A DNA stretch of 26,879 nucleotides from UKL13-2 sp031370625 (GCA_031370625.1 JANMQR010000373.1:1-26879), one strand, 5' to 3'; shown: positions 8,210 to 16,087, counted from the stretch's first letter. Numbers and translations: made by a program. The notes: generated by a model not told the origin, from the sequence alone.

Positions 8210-9445
8210 ATGGCTACCGCAGCAGCGCCCGCTAGAGAAGCAAAAGATGTCAAGGTCTATACCTTCTACTGGGAAGGCAAAGACAAAACCGGCAAGATCG
8301 TCAAGGGCGAGATGCGCGCATCGGGCGAAGCAATCGTTAACTCGACGTTGCGCCGCCAGGGCATTCAAAATCTCAAGGTAAGAAAAGTCGCGGGACGTCG
8401 TGGGAAGAAAATTACCTCGCAAGACATCACTTTTTTTACGCGTCAGTTGGCGACGATGATGAAGGCGGGTGTGCCGCTGCTTCAGGCGTTCGATATTGTA
8501 GCCAAGGGGCACAGCAATCCATCGGTTACGAAGCTGCTGATTGACATCAAATCCGAGGTGGAAACCGGCAGCAGTCTTGCCCAGTCGTTCCGCAAATATC
8601 CGCTGTATTTTGATTCGCTCTATTGCAATCTGGTTGGCGCAGGCGAGCAGGCTGGTATTTTGGATACGTTGCTGGATCGACTTGCCACGTACCAAGAAAA
8701 GATTCTCGCAATTAAGGGAAAGATCAAAAAGGCGCTTTTTTATCCAATATCAATCTTGGTGGTCGCTTTTGTGGTGGTCGCGATCATTATGATTTTTGTA
8801 ATCCCGCAATTTAAATCCTTGTTCGATGGCTTTGGTGCTGCGCTGCCCGCGCCGACGCTGTTCGTAATGCAGTTGTCCAACATTTTTACGTCGTACTGGT
8901 ACATCATCTTTGGTGTGCTCGGCGGCGGCGGATGGCTGTTCTTCAATACTTGGCGGCGCAGTGAAAAAATGCAGTTCTTCATGGACCGACTTTCGCTCAA
9001 GATCCCCGTGGTCGGAGATGTATTGCAGAAAGCCACTATCGCACGCTGGACACGTACGCTCTCAACCATGTTTGCTGCCGGTGTGCCGCTGGTCGAAGCG
9101 CTGGATTCCGTGGCTGGTGCGGCGGGTAACCGTGTTTACTACAACGCGACCAAGCGAATTCAGGCCGATGTCAGCACTGGTACGAGTTTGACCGTATCGA
9201 TGCAAAATAGCGCGGTGTTTCCGAACATGGTGCTGCAAATGTGCGCGATTGGTGAGGAGTCTGGTGCGCTCGATAGCATGCTTGGCAAAGTGGCTGATTT
9301 TTACGAGCGTGAAGTCGATGATGCGGTGGATGCAATGGCAAGTTTGATGGAACCGATGATCATGGTGGTGCTGGGCACTTTAATTGGCGGATTGGTCATC
9401 GCTATGTATCTGCCCATCTTTAAAATGGGTCAAGTGGTCGGTTAA
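8210..9445 (+). CDS. pilC: Type IV pilus inner-membrane platform protein PilC
   Basis: A 411-residue polytopic inner-membrane protein of the GspF/PilC family, forming the platform that couples PilB to pilus assembly. Two homologous GspF domains are visible, with matching motifs FTRQLATMMKAGVPLLQAFD (about 80-100) and WTRTLSTMFAAGVPLVEALD (about 280-300). There are hydrophobic segments at roughly 180-200, 225-245 and 382-402. The ATG at 8210 has a strong GGAG ribosome binding site (AAAGGAGTGGCTC). It sits 80 nt after pilB and 89 nt before pilD; a strong stem-loop in the latter gap may shape the relative expression of pilD. Confidence 0.96.
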   Translation: MATAAAPAREAKDVKVYTFYWEGKDKTGKIVKGEMRASGEAIVNSTLRRQGIQNLKVRKVAGRRGKKITSQDITFFTRQLATMMKAGVPLLQAFDIVAKGHSNPSVTKLLIDIKSEVETGSSLAQSFRKYPLYFDSLYCNLVGAGEQAGILDTLLDRLATYQEKILAIKGKIKKALFYPISILVVAFVVVAIIMIFVIPQFKSLFDGFGAALPAPTLFVMQLSNIFTSYWYIIFGVLGGGGWLFFNTWRRSEKMQFFMDRLSLKIPVVGDVLQKATIARWTRTLSTMFAAGVPLVEALDSVAGAAGNRVYYNATKRIQADVSTGTSLTVSMQNSAVFPNMVLQMCAIGEESGALDSMLGKVADFYEREVDDAVDAMASLMEPMIMVVLGTLIGGLVIAMYLPIFKMGQVVG

Positions 9446-9469
9446 CTTGGCTGCAATTTTGGCGGCACG

Positions 9470-9496
9470 AGCATGGGCAAATGAGAGGCCCATGCT
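9470..9496 (+). other. Stem-loop between pilC and pilD
   Basis: A perfect 9-bp inverted repeat, AGCATGGGC (9470-9478) and GCCCATGCT (9488-9496), with a 9-nt loop. It lies 24 nt after the pilC stop and is not followed by a T-run, so it is not a standard intrinsic terminator. An mRNA-processing or stability element, or a partial attenuator, is possible. Confidence 0.55.
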
Positions 9497-9534
9497 TAGT
9501 CCTGCATAAACCTTCGCGAGCAGAAAAATAATAA

Positions 9535-10419
9535 ATGGAGTTACTTGACGCCTTTCGCGAGTTCCCGTGGTTTTTTATTGGAACGGCAGCTGTTTTTGGA
9601 TTAGTTGTTGGCAGCTTTCTCAACGTGGTTATCCATCGGTTGCCTAAAATGATGGAAGCCGATTGGCGCGCCCAGTGCCTGGAATTTTTGCACCCTGAGC
9701 AGGTGGCTGGACAGAGCCCAGCAGGCCAGCAACGTTACAACTTGGTGGTGCCACGCTCTGCATGCCCCTCATGTGGGCACAAAATTAGAGCGATTGAAAA
9801 CATACCTGTGCTCAGCTACTTGGCCTTGCGTGGTAAATGCTCGAAATGCCGCGCCCCTATTGGATCTCGATACCCATTGGTTGAACTGCTGACAGGTGTT
9901 TTGACCGGTTTTGTAGCGTGGCATTTTGGCGTTACTTGGCAAGCGTTCTTTGCGATTATTTATCTATGGGCGTTGATCACGCTTACCTTTATCGATGCAG
10001 ATACCACCCTGCTACCGGATGACATTACCCTGCCATTGCTATGGCTGGGTCTGCTGATAAATGTGGCGGGTACTTTCACTACGCTGCAGTCCGCCGTTGT
10101 TGGTGCAGTTGCCGGGTATCTCGCTTTGTGGTCGGTCTACTGGGCGTTCAAGCTCATTACCGGCAAGGAGGGTATGGGCTATGGCGACTTCAAGCTGCTT
10201 GCGGCGTTGGGTGCTTGGCTGGGATGGCAGATGTTGCCACTGGTGATCTTGCTCTCAGCGATGGTTGGAACCATTGTTGGCGTTGCAGGCATCGTGCTGC
10301 AGGGACGTGAAAAGGGTGCCAAGTTGCCATTCGGTCCGTATCTGGCCGCGGCCGGCTTAATTGCCATCATTTGGGGCGCGCCGCTCAATGCTTGGTACCT
10401 CGGTCGTTTACCTGGTTAG
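9535..10419 (+). CDS. pilD: Prepilin peptidase / N-methyltransferase PilD
   Basis: Bifunctional inner-membrane aspartic protease that cleaves type IV prepilins and N-methylates the new N-terminus. The protein has 294 residues. The N-terminal GSFLNVVIHRLP motif is at 26-37. The cytoplasmic four-cysteine zinc motif is complete: Cys77/Cys80 (CPSC) and Cys102/Cys105 (CSKC). The protease aspartates lie in FIDADTTLLPDD (152-163) and in GMGYGDFK (Asp218). Several membrane helices follow. The ATG at 9535 has a poor, A-rich ribosome binding site (AGAAAAATAATAA), so its expression may be low. It follows pilC and precedes coaE by 67 nt, the usual proteobacterial order. Confidence 0.96.
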   Translation: MELLDAFREFPWFFIGTAAVFGLVVGSFLNVVIHRLPKMMEADWRAQCLEFLHPEQVAGQSPAGQQRYNLVVPRSACPSCGHKIRAIENIPVLSYLALRGKCSKCRAPIGSRYPLVELLTGVLTGFVAWHFGVTWQAFFAIIYLWALITLTFIDADTTLLPDDITLPLLWLGLLINVAGTFTTLQSAVVGAVAGYLALWSVYWAFKLITGKEGMGYGDFKLLAALGAWLGWQMLPLVILLSAMVGTIVGVAGIVLQGREKGAKLPFGPYLAAAGLIAIIWGAPLNAWYLGRLPG

Positions 10420-10438
10420 CGGTTTGCCCGTGACTGAA

Positions 10439-10468
10439 TGCGGCACGTCATATTGCGGCACGTCATAT
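10439..10468 (+). repeat. Perfect 15-bp tandem duplication before coaE
   Basis: TGCGGCACGTCATAT occurs twice head to tail (10439-10453 and 10454-10468) in the gap between pilD and the chosen coaE start. The unit is a multiple of three and lies in frame with coaE downstream of a possible GTG start at 10430. Confidence 0.9.
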
Positions 10469-10486
10469 CTCGATGGTAGAAAAAGT

Positions 10487-11098
10487 ATGGTGGTCGGCCT
10501 GACCGGTGGCATCGGCTCGGGCAAATCGACTGTAGCCAAGCTTTTCGCCCAGCAAGGTGCGGCAACGATCGACGCAGATCAGATAGCGCGGGGCTTAACG
10601 ATTGCGGGGGGGCAGGCAATGCCCATGATTAGAGCCGCCTTTGGCGGACAGTTCATGTCGCCAGATGGTGCGCTGGATCGAGCAGCGATGCGTGTGAGCG
10701 CGTTCGCAGATCCGGCGCTTAAGGCAAGACTTGAAGGTATTCTTCATCCGCTCATTCGCAAGGAAATTGCCCAAAAAGTGAATATCGCAGGTGCAAGCGG
10801 TGCGCCCTATATTGTCTTGGAAATACCGCTTCTTTTTGATGCTATGAGTTATCGGCAAGCACTTTCTCGAACGCTCTGTGTCGATTGCCCTGTTAGTATG
10901 CAAACAGCTCGCGTAAAGCTGCGGTCAAAGCTTTCAGAAGCTGACGTAAACGCTATTATTGCGTCGCAAGTGCCGCGTGCAATCAGGCTTCAATTGGCCG
11001 ATGACGTGATCGAAAATATTGGTAGCGAAGCCAATCTTCTGGCGAGTGTGGCGCTGCTTAACGTGCGTTACGTGGCGCTTGCCCGACCTTTTCCTTAG
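10487..11098 (+). CDS. coaE: Dephospho-CoA kinase
   Basis: Catalyses the last step of coenzyme A synthesis, ATP-dependent phosphorylation of the ribose 3'-hydroxyl of dephospho-CoA. The 203-residue protein opens with MVVGLTGGIGSGKST, whose P-loop GGIGSGKS is at 7-14, followed by DADQIAR and later HPLIRKEI and LEIPLLFD, all typical of CoaE. The ATG at 10487 gives the normal length, with a weak AGAAAA upstream. An in-frame GTG at 10430 would add 19 residues that include a duplicated five-residue unit encoded by the tandem repeat; I consider this unlikely. It sits in the conserved pilD-coaE-zapD-yacG order. Confidence 0.94.
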   Translation: MVVGLTGGIGSGKSTVAKLFAQQGAATIDADQIARGLTIAGGQAMPMIRAAFGGQFMSPDGALDRAAMRVSAFADPALKARLEGILHPLIRKEIAQKVNIAGASGAPYIVLEIPLLFDAMSYRQALSRTLCVDCPVSMQTARVKLRSKLSEADVNAIIASQVPRAIRLQLADDVIENIGSEANLLASVALLNVRYVALARPFP

Positions 11099-11179
11099 AT
11101 CGAGATCGCGAATTTTGATATCAATTTGTAAACTAATGCTCAATAGTTCACAATTTGCGGATATGTTGGAAAAATTTTC

Positions 11180-11935
11180 GTGATCACCTATGAATACCCG
11201 CTGAGCGAGAGAGTGCGCACCATGCTGCGCCTCGAAGATTTATTCGATCGAGTTGATTTTTTTATCGCGCAGAATTCGCCGCTTGATCATCAAGCTGCAT
11301 TGGTAAGCATGTTCGAAATCCTTGATGTCACCAGTCGCGGCGACCTTAAGTCTGATCTGCTCCAAGAGCTGGATAGACAACGGCTGTTCCTGGAGGCGTT
11401 ACGCAATAATCCTGCCATTTCAGAGCAAAAGCTGAATGAAGTTGTTGCCGAGATAGAAATCGCATTCGCCGATTTGTTGGCCTCCGCCGGAAAGTCTGGG
11501 CAACATCTCCGCGAAAACGAATGGCTGATGACGATCAAGCAGCGTGCCGCCATTCCTGGTGGTATCTGCGAATTCGATTTGCCGTCGTATCACCATTGGC
11601 TTCATCGTCCTGACGACGAACGGCACGCTGACTTAGATGTATGGTTACAGCCGCTGTGCTCTATGGGAGCCGCCTTGCGGATTGTGTTGCGGGTACTTCG
11701 CGAGAGCGGTAAATCGGTGCCGCTGATCGCCCATCAAGGCGTTTTTCAACAGATGCCGATGGAGCGAGCCGCCCACATGTTGCGGCTGATTTTGCATCGT
11801 GACCTGCCCTGCGTGCCGGAGATCAGTGCGAATAAATACGCACTGAATATTCGATTCATACTGCCTGGCAGTATGCAACGTACAAAGTTGTTTGAACAAG
11901 ACGTGGACTTTAGTCTTACGTATTGCAATCTGTAA
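11180..11935 (+). CDS. zapD: Cell division protein ZapD
   Basis: FtsZ-binding division factor (formerly YacF / DUF1342) that bundles FtsZ filaments at the cytokinetic ring. The protein has 251 residues. The N-terminus ITYEYPLSERVRTMLRLEDL is the family signature, and the body is the expected helical and beta domain ending at about 250 residues. The start is a GTG at 11180, supported by TTGGAAAAA about 9 nt upstream and by the family N-terminus beginning exactly there. It lies 81 nt after coaE and is followed by yacG, as in many beta- and gammaproteobacteria. Confidence 0.94.
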   Translation: MITYEYPLSERVRTMLRLEDLFDRVDFFIAQNSPLDHQAALVSMFEILDVTSRGDLKSDLLQELDRQRLFLEALRNNPAISEQKLNEVVAEIEIAFADLLASAGKSGQHLRENEWLMTIKQRAAIPGGICEFDLPSYHHWLHRPDDERHADLDVWLQPLCSMGAALRIVLRVLRESGKSVPLIAHQGVFQQMPMERAAHMLRLILHRDLPCVPEISANKYALNIRFILPGSMQRTKLFEQDVDFSLTYCNL

Positions 11936-11977
11936 CACCCAGAGTCTACCTTTCTGTCATTAATTGTATTGAACGTC

Positions 11978-12208
11978 ATGTCAATTGCTAAAGTTCGCTG
12001 TCCACAATGCGCTAAAACGGTGGAATATCTCGCTTCCAATCCCAACCGTCCGTTCTGTAGTGAGCGCTGCAAGATGATTGATTTGGGCGCGTGGGCGTCG
12101 GATCAGTACTCTATTCCCGGAAAGGCTCAAGAAGCCGATGACTTTCTTGAGTTGACGCAAGACGAGGTTGATACGTTTGATGAAACGCGGTCCTCGAAGC
12201 CTCAATAG
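11978..12208 (+). CDS. yacG: DNA gyrase inhibitor / zinc-binding protein YacG
   Basis: A 76-residue zinc-finger protein. In E. coli, YacG binds and inhibits DNA gyrase. The metal site is Cys8-x2-Cys11 (CPQC) and Cys27-x3-Cys31 (CSERC), followed by the conserved IDLGAWASDQYSIPG and an acidic C-terminal tail. I chose the ATG at 11978; a TTG at 11969 would add three residues. The ribosome binding site is weak. It ends the pil-coaE-zapD-yacG run, and about 218 bases without a recognised gene follow. Confidence 0.93.
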   Translation: MSIAKVRCPQCAKTVEYLASNPNRPFCSERCKMIDLGAWASDQYSIPGKAQEADDFLELTQDEVDTFDETRSSKPQ

Positions 12209-12214
12209 TCGGTG

Positions 12215-12236
12215 AGCTTGGGCTTAGCTTGGGCTT
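12215..12236 (+). repeat. 11-bp tandem duplication after yacG
   Basis: AGCTTGGGCTT is present twice in direct tandem (12215-12225 and 12226-12236) just after the yacG stop. Nothing else in the gap up to 12426 is recognisable; I found no convincing sigma-70 promoter there by eye. Confidence 0.85.
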
Positions 12237-12426
12237 AATCAGAATGCGAGGTCAGGGTCGAAAGCGGCCGCGTCGGCCTTGAGAATTGGCAAAATAGGGC
12301 GTGAATCGTCGCATTTCTTGCCACAGCATAGCTCGCTGCGATAAACTCTCATTCGCACAGCGTTGTCAGCGTCTTGTACATTCGTGAATACCAGCAACTA
12401 TCAACAGGCGAGCCCGTCAATTGGAC

Positions 12427-12903
12427 ATGACTAACGCCGAACGACCAGAGCCTCCATTATTGTCAATTGCGACGAGCCAGAATCGATCGCTTTCCAAGCG
12501 TGGTCGAGGTTTATGGCTGATGTTGATTGCGATGTCAGTTTTAGTAGTGGCGACGGGCGCAGCAGCGGTGGGTGCCTGGCTGATTTTGCCTTTTGCCGGG
12601 ATCGAGGTATTTCTGGTGTGGCTGGCCTTTCATGTGGTCGCGAGGCATGAAATGGATTACGAATCACTGGTGGTCACGAATAGTGAATTTCGGTGGGAAC
12701 GGCGAGACGGGTTGAAGTTGGAAAAGCTGGAAGGATCAAGGCACTGGGCAAGCGTATGTCGTAGCCGCTGGGCATTTGAAGCAGATGCGATTTATCTACT
12801 TTATGGCGGTAATGAGGTGCGTGTAGGGCGATTGATGAACACTGTCGAACGGCGGGCGCTTGGCGCTAGAATGGCCACGGTTTTTAAGTGCGCAATGAAG
12901 TAG
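12427..12903 (+). CDS. DUF2244 integral membrane protein
   Basis: A 158-residue protein of the DUF2244 family, commonly encoded just upstream of coxB in betaproteobacteria. A cytoplasmic N-terminus is followed by two closely spaced hydrophobic segments (about 32-50 and 53-70) and a soluble C-terminal domain with the HEMDYESLVVTNSEFRWERRDG stretch and a VRVGRLMN motif. The function is unknown; the context suggests a link to the oxidase. The start is uncertain: the ATG at 12427 has poor spacing, while a TTG at 12421, two codons earlier, sits 8 nt after AGGCGAG and could be the real one. Confidence 0.82.
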   Translation: MTNAERPEPPLLSIATSQNRSLSKRGRGLWLMLIAMSVLVVATGAAAVGAWLILPFAGIEVFLVWLAFHVVARHEMDYESLVVTNSEFRWERRDGLKLEKLEGSRHWASVCRSRWAFEADAIYLLYGGNEVRVGRLMNTVERRALGARMATVFKCAMK

Positions 12904-12918
12904 TGGCGATACGATCAA

Positions 12919-12952
12919 GGCGTAATACCGAAATTTGAAACGCCGTTTTTTT
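12919..12952 (+). terminator. Weak intrinsic terminator-like hairpin after DUF2244
   Basis: GGCGT (12919-12923) pairs with ACGCC (12940-12944) across a 16-nt loop, followed by G and seven Ts. The stem is short and the loop long, so termination would be partial at best. If it works, coxB would need its own promoter. Confidence 0.3.
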
Positions 12953-12994
12953 GGACCAAGTTGGCGATACGCCTCACAACGTGAGTAATCGAGA

Positions 12995-14233
12995 ATGCAA
13001 AAAGCAATGAATACGATGTTTCTGAACGCAAAAAAGCGATATGCCGAATTGAGTACTTATTTGTTAGCGCGATTTTTAACGCTGGCTTTGGCCGTGTTCG
13101 GCAGTACAGCCGCTTGGGCAGATTACGACGTTAATATTCTGCCCCCGGTAACGCCCATTTCGAACCAAATATACGGGCTGCACATGTATATTTTGTATGT
13201 TTGTGCGGTCATTTTTGTCATCGTATTTGCGATGATGTTTTACTCTATTTTTAAGTTCCGCAAGTCCGCAGGTGCGAAGCCCGATGTGAATTTCCACGAG
13301 AGCACGCTGATCGAAATTATTTGGACCATCATTCCGTTCATTATTTTGATCGCAATGGCAATTCCCGCGACCAAGACTGTTCTGGACATGAAAGATACCA
13401 GCAACCCTGACCTGACGATCAAAGTAACGGGCTACCAGTGGGGCTGGCGCTACGACTACAGCGCAGAAGATTTTGGTTTCTATTCAAATTTGTCTACTCC
13501 ATGGTCGCAAATCGGTCAGCCCGGCAGCCCGGCGACCGAAGCTAAAGGTAAAGACTATTTGCTGGAGGTCGACAACACCGTAGTTGTGCCCGTTAACAAG
13601 CGCGTTCGCCTGCTGGTAACCTCAAATGACGTTATCCACGGCTGGTATGTACCTCAATTGGGGGTGAATCAATATGGCATTCCAGGGTTCATCAAGGATG
13701 CCTGGTTCAAAGCTGAAAAAGTGGGTGTGTACAAAGGGCAGTGCAGCCAGATTTGCGGGAAACTTCATGGCTATATGCCAATCACCGTTGAAGTAAAGTC
13801 CGAAGCCGACTACGCGAAATGGGTTAAAGACGGACAAGCAAAATGGGGCAAGGGTGCCGCGCTCACTGCTTCAAATGCAGCGCCAAAAAGCGAGGCGGCA
13901 GTTGACGATACAGCAAAGAAATTTACCTTGGCTGACGCCAAAGATCATGGTGAAAAAGTGTACGCAACCAACTGTATCGCCTGCCATCAATCAACCGGTA
14001 AAGGTATGCCTCCCGCCTTTCCTGCATTGAGTGGGTCAAAAGTGGTGCAAGGTCCACTGGACGCACAAATTGGCGTGCTGCTCAATGGGCGTCCGGGTAC
14101 TGCAATGCAATCATTTGCGCGCTTGAGCGATGCTGATTTGGCAGCCGTAATTACTTACACGAAAAATTCGTGGGACAACAACACCGGCAAAGTAGCGCAG
14201 CCCAGCGACATCAAAGCTGCGAGGAAAACATAG
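12995..14233 (+). CDS. coxB: Cytochrome c oxidase subunit II with C-terminal cytochrome c domain
   Basis: Subunit II of an aa3-type terminal oxidase, carrying the CuA centre that accepts electrons and passes them to haem a in CoxA. The protein has 412 residues: a signal peptide ending near AAWA (about 39-42), two membrane helices (about 60-87 and 105-125), then a periplasmic cupredoxin domain with CuA ligands His215, Cys250, Cys254, His258 and Met261. A fused cytochrome c domain follows, with CIACH at 327-331 and probable axial Met371 (TAMQSF). The residue between the CuA cysteines is Gln252 where mitochondrial-type enzymes have Glu. The start is uncertain; ATGs at 12995, 13007 and 13016 are all possible. 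Confidence 0.95.
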   Translation: MQKAMNTMFLNAKKRYAELSTYLLARFLTLALAVFGSTAAWADYDVNILPPVTPISNQIYGLHMYILYVCAVIFVIVFAMMFYSIFKFRKSAGAKPDVNFHESTLIEIIWTIIPFIILIAMAIPATKTVLDMKDTSNPDLTIKVTGYQWGWRYDYSAEDFGFYSNLSTPWSQIGQPGSPATEAKGKDYLLEVDNTVVVPVNKRVRLLVTSNDVIHGWYVPQLGVNQYGIPGFIKDAWFKAEKVGVYKGQCSQICGKLHGYMPITVEVKSEADYAKWVKDGQAKWGKGAALTASNAAPKSEAAVDDTAKKFTLADAKDHGEKVYATNCIACHQSTGKGMPPAFPALSGSKVVQGPLDAQIGVLLNGRPGTAMQSFARLSDADLAAVITYTKNSWDNNTGKVAQPSDIKAARKT

Positions 14234-14330
14234 TTCTATAGACTGATGATGCGTAGAACCGCAGCTCCTGAATCACGCCGATATCGTTCGGCCTGATGTA
14301 AAAACAGCAAAGCAAGATTTGGAGATATTT

Positions 14331-15950
14331 ATGGCCTACACAAATTCCACCACCGCTCCCACTGTCGCACACGATCACAGTCACGCGGATGGGCATGACC
14401 ATCATGATCACGGCCCAGGTAGCTGGACGCGAATTTTCACCACGACAAATCATAAAGACATCGGCTCGATGTATTTATGGTTCTCGCTATTCATGTTCTT
14501 TGCTGGCGGAAGCATGGCGTTACTAATGCGCATGGAGTTATTTCAACCTGGCCTGCAAGTTCTCCAGCCTGAGCTGTACAACTCGCTGACCACGGTGCAT
14601 GCGCTGATCATGATTTTCGGTGCGGTGATGCCTGCGTTTACCGGCTTTGCCAACTGGCTTATTCCGATGCAAATCGGTGCAGCCGATATGGCATTTCCGC
14701 GCATGAATAATTGGTCGTTTTGGTTGATGATTCCTGCCGCGATTTTATTGTTCGCGTCGTTTTTTGTTCCAGGTGGTGCTGCTGCCTCCGGTTGGACGCT
14801 CTACCCACCGCTCTCGATTCAGGCGGGTTTGGGTTTGGATATGACCATTCTTGCGATCCATATTCTGGGCGCGTCCTCGATCATGGGCTCAATCAATATC
14901 ATCACGACGTTGCTGAATATGCGCGCGCCGGGCATGACGCTGATGAAAATGCCGATGTTCTGCTGGACATGGCTTATCACAGCTTACCTGATGATTGCGG
15001 TGATGCCGGTGTTGGCGGGTGCCATCACTATGCTGCTGACAGATCGCCATTTCGGCACGTCGTTCTTTAACGCCGCCGGCGGTGGCGACCCAACGATGTT
15101 CATGCATATCTTTTGGTTCTTCGGCCATCCGGAAGTCTATATTTTAATTCTGCCAGCTTTCGGTATCGTCTCGCAGATCATTCCCACGTTTGCTCGTAAG
15201 CCGTTATTTGGATATGCCTCGATGGTGTATGCCACGGCATCTATTGCGATGCTGTCCTTCATCGTGTGGGGCCATCATATGTTCACGGTCGGGATGCCTG
15301 CCGCGGGTCAGTTGTTCTTTATGTACGCGACGATGCTCATTGCGGTACCGACTGGTGTGAAAATATTTAACTGGATTGCGACGATGTGGCGTGGCTCCAT
15401 CAGCTTCGAAACGCCAATGCTTTTCTGTATCGGTTTTCTGTGTATGTTCACGCTCGGCGGATTCTCCGGCTTGGTGCTTTCCATCGTGCCGGTCGATATC
15501 ACCCTGCACAACACTTATTATGTGGTCGCGCATTTTCACTATGTCCTCTTCCCCGGCGCGATTTGGGGCTTGATGGCTGGCGTGTATTTTTGGCTGCCTA
15601 AATTCACCGGCCGCATGTACAGCGAAACCCTCGGCAAATGGCATTTCTGGTTGTCGGCCATTTCATTCAACATTACCTTCTTCCCGCAGCATTTTCTGGG
15701 ACTTGCCGGCATGCCGCGCCGCATCCCTGATTACGCGTTGCAGTTTGCGGAGTGGAATATGATCTCTTCCGTTGGCGCATTTATTTTGGGTTTTAGCCAG
15801 CTATTGTTTGTCTGGAACGTGGTGAGCTGTATTCGTTCAGGCGAGAAAGCGAAAGCCAAACAGTGGGAAGGTGCTGATTCATTGGAATGGACACATTTGC
15901 CATCCCCCGTGCCATACCACACGTTCGAAACTGCGCCGGTGCTGAAGTAA
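14331..15950 (+). CDS. coxA: Cytochrome c oxidase subunit I
   Basis: Catalytic subunit of an A1-type haem-copper oxidase, which reduces O2 and pumps protons. The protein has 539 residues and the usual twelve-helix pattern. Haem a ligands are His90 and His403. CuB ligands are His266, His315 and His316; Tyr270 is the His-Tyr crosslink residue, and His401 is the haem a3 ligand. Proton-pathway residues Asp119, Glu268 and Lys344 are present. Asn394 (LHNTYY) replaces the Asp that helps bind Mg/Mn in mitochondrial-type enzymes. The N-terminus has seven histidines within residues 14-27. The ATG at 14331 has GGAGA 5 nt upstream. It is 97 nt after coxB. Confidence 0.97.
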   Translation: MAYTNSTTAPTVAHDHSHADGHDHHDHGPGSWTRIFTTTNHKDIGSMYLWFSLFMFFAGGSMALLMRMELFQPGLQVLQPELYNSLTTVHALIMIFGAVMPAFTGFANWLIPMQIGAADMAFPRMNNWSFWLMIPAAILLFASFFVPGGAAASGWTLYPPLSIQAGLGLDMTILAIHILGASSIMGSINIITTLLNMRAPGMTLMKMPMFCWTWLITAYLMIAVMPVLAGAITMLLTDRHFGTSFFNAAGGGDPTMFMHIFWFFGHPEVYILILPAFGIVSQIIPTFARKPLFGYASMVYATASIAMLSFIVWGHHMFTVGMPAAGQLFFMYATMLIAVPTGVKIFNWIATMWRGSISFETPMLFCIGFLCMFTLGGFSGLVLSIVPVDITLHNTYYVVAHFHYVLFPGAIWGLMAGVYFWLPKFTGRMYSETLGKWHFWLSAISFNITFFPQHFLGLAGMPRRIPDYALQFAEWNMISSVGAFILGFSQLLFVWNVVSCIRSGEKAKAKQWEGADSLEWTHLPSPVPYHTFETAPVLK

Positions 15951-15961
15951 TCGACTTGGTC

Positions 15962-16087
15962 ATGGAAAACAAAGTGGCTCAAGTAAAGAAGTCTCGCGCA
16001 AAGTACATCACTTTGGTAGTGCTGGTCGCCTGGGCCATTGGCGTTTTTGTGTTTACGTTTTTTAAGTTGCCAGGTAACCTGAAGTGA
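15962..16087 (+). CDS. Small cytochrome oxidase-associated membrane protein
   Basis: A 41-residue protein: a short basic N-terminus (KVAQVKKSRAKY), one membrane helix (about 16-35) and a short tail. Tiny single-helix proteins in this slot between coxA and ctaG are annotated in betaproteobacteria as cytochrome oxidase small assembly proteins. I base the call on position and topology, not on a catalytic motif. The stop overlaps the ctaG GTG start by 4 nt (GTGA), which argues that it is really translated and coupled to ctaG. The ATG lies 11 nt after the coxA stop; no clear ribosome binding site is seen. Confidence 0.75.
   Translation: MENKVAQVKKSRAKYITLVVLVAWAIGVFVFTFFKLPGNLK

Noticed and set aside
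8024..8695. 223-codon open frame antisense to pilB/pilC
   Set aside because: It lies opposite two well-recognised genes, has no family resemblance, and is explained by codon bias of the sense strand.
12363..12391. TTGTCA with a -10 at 17 nt as the DUF2244/cox promoter
   Set aside because: The -35 is good but the matching -10 (GAATAC) is not.
15204..15644. 146-codon open frame antisense to coxA
   Set aside because: Low-complexity, charged composition opposite a highly conserved gene; a reading-frame shadow.
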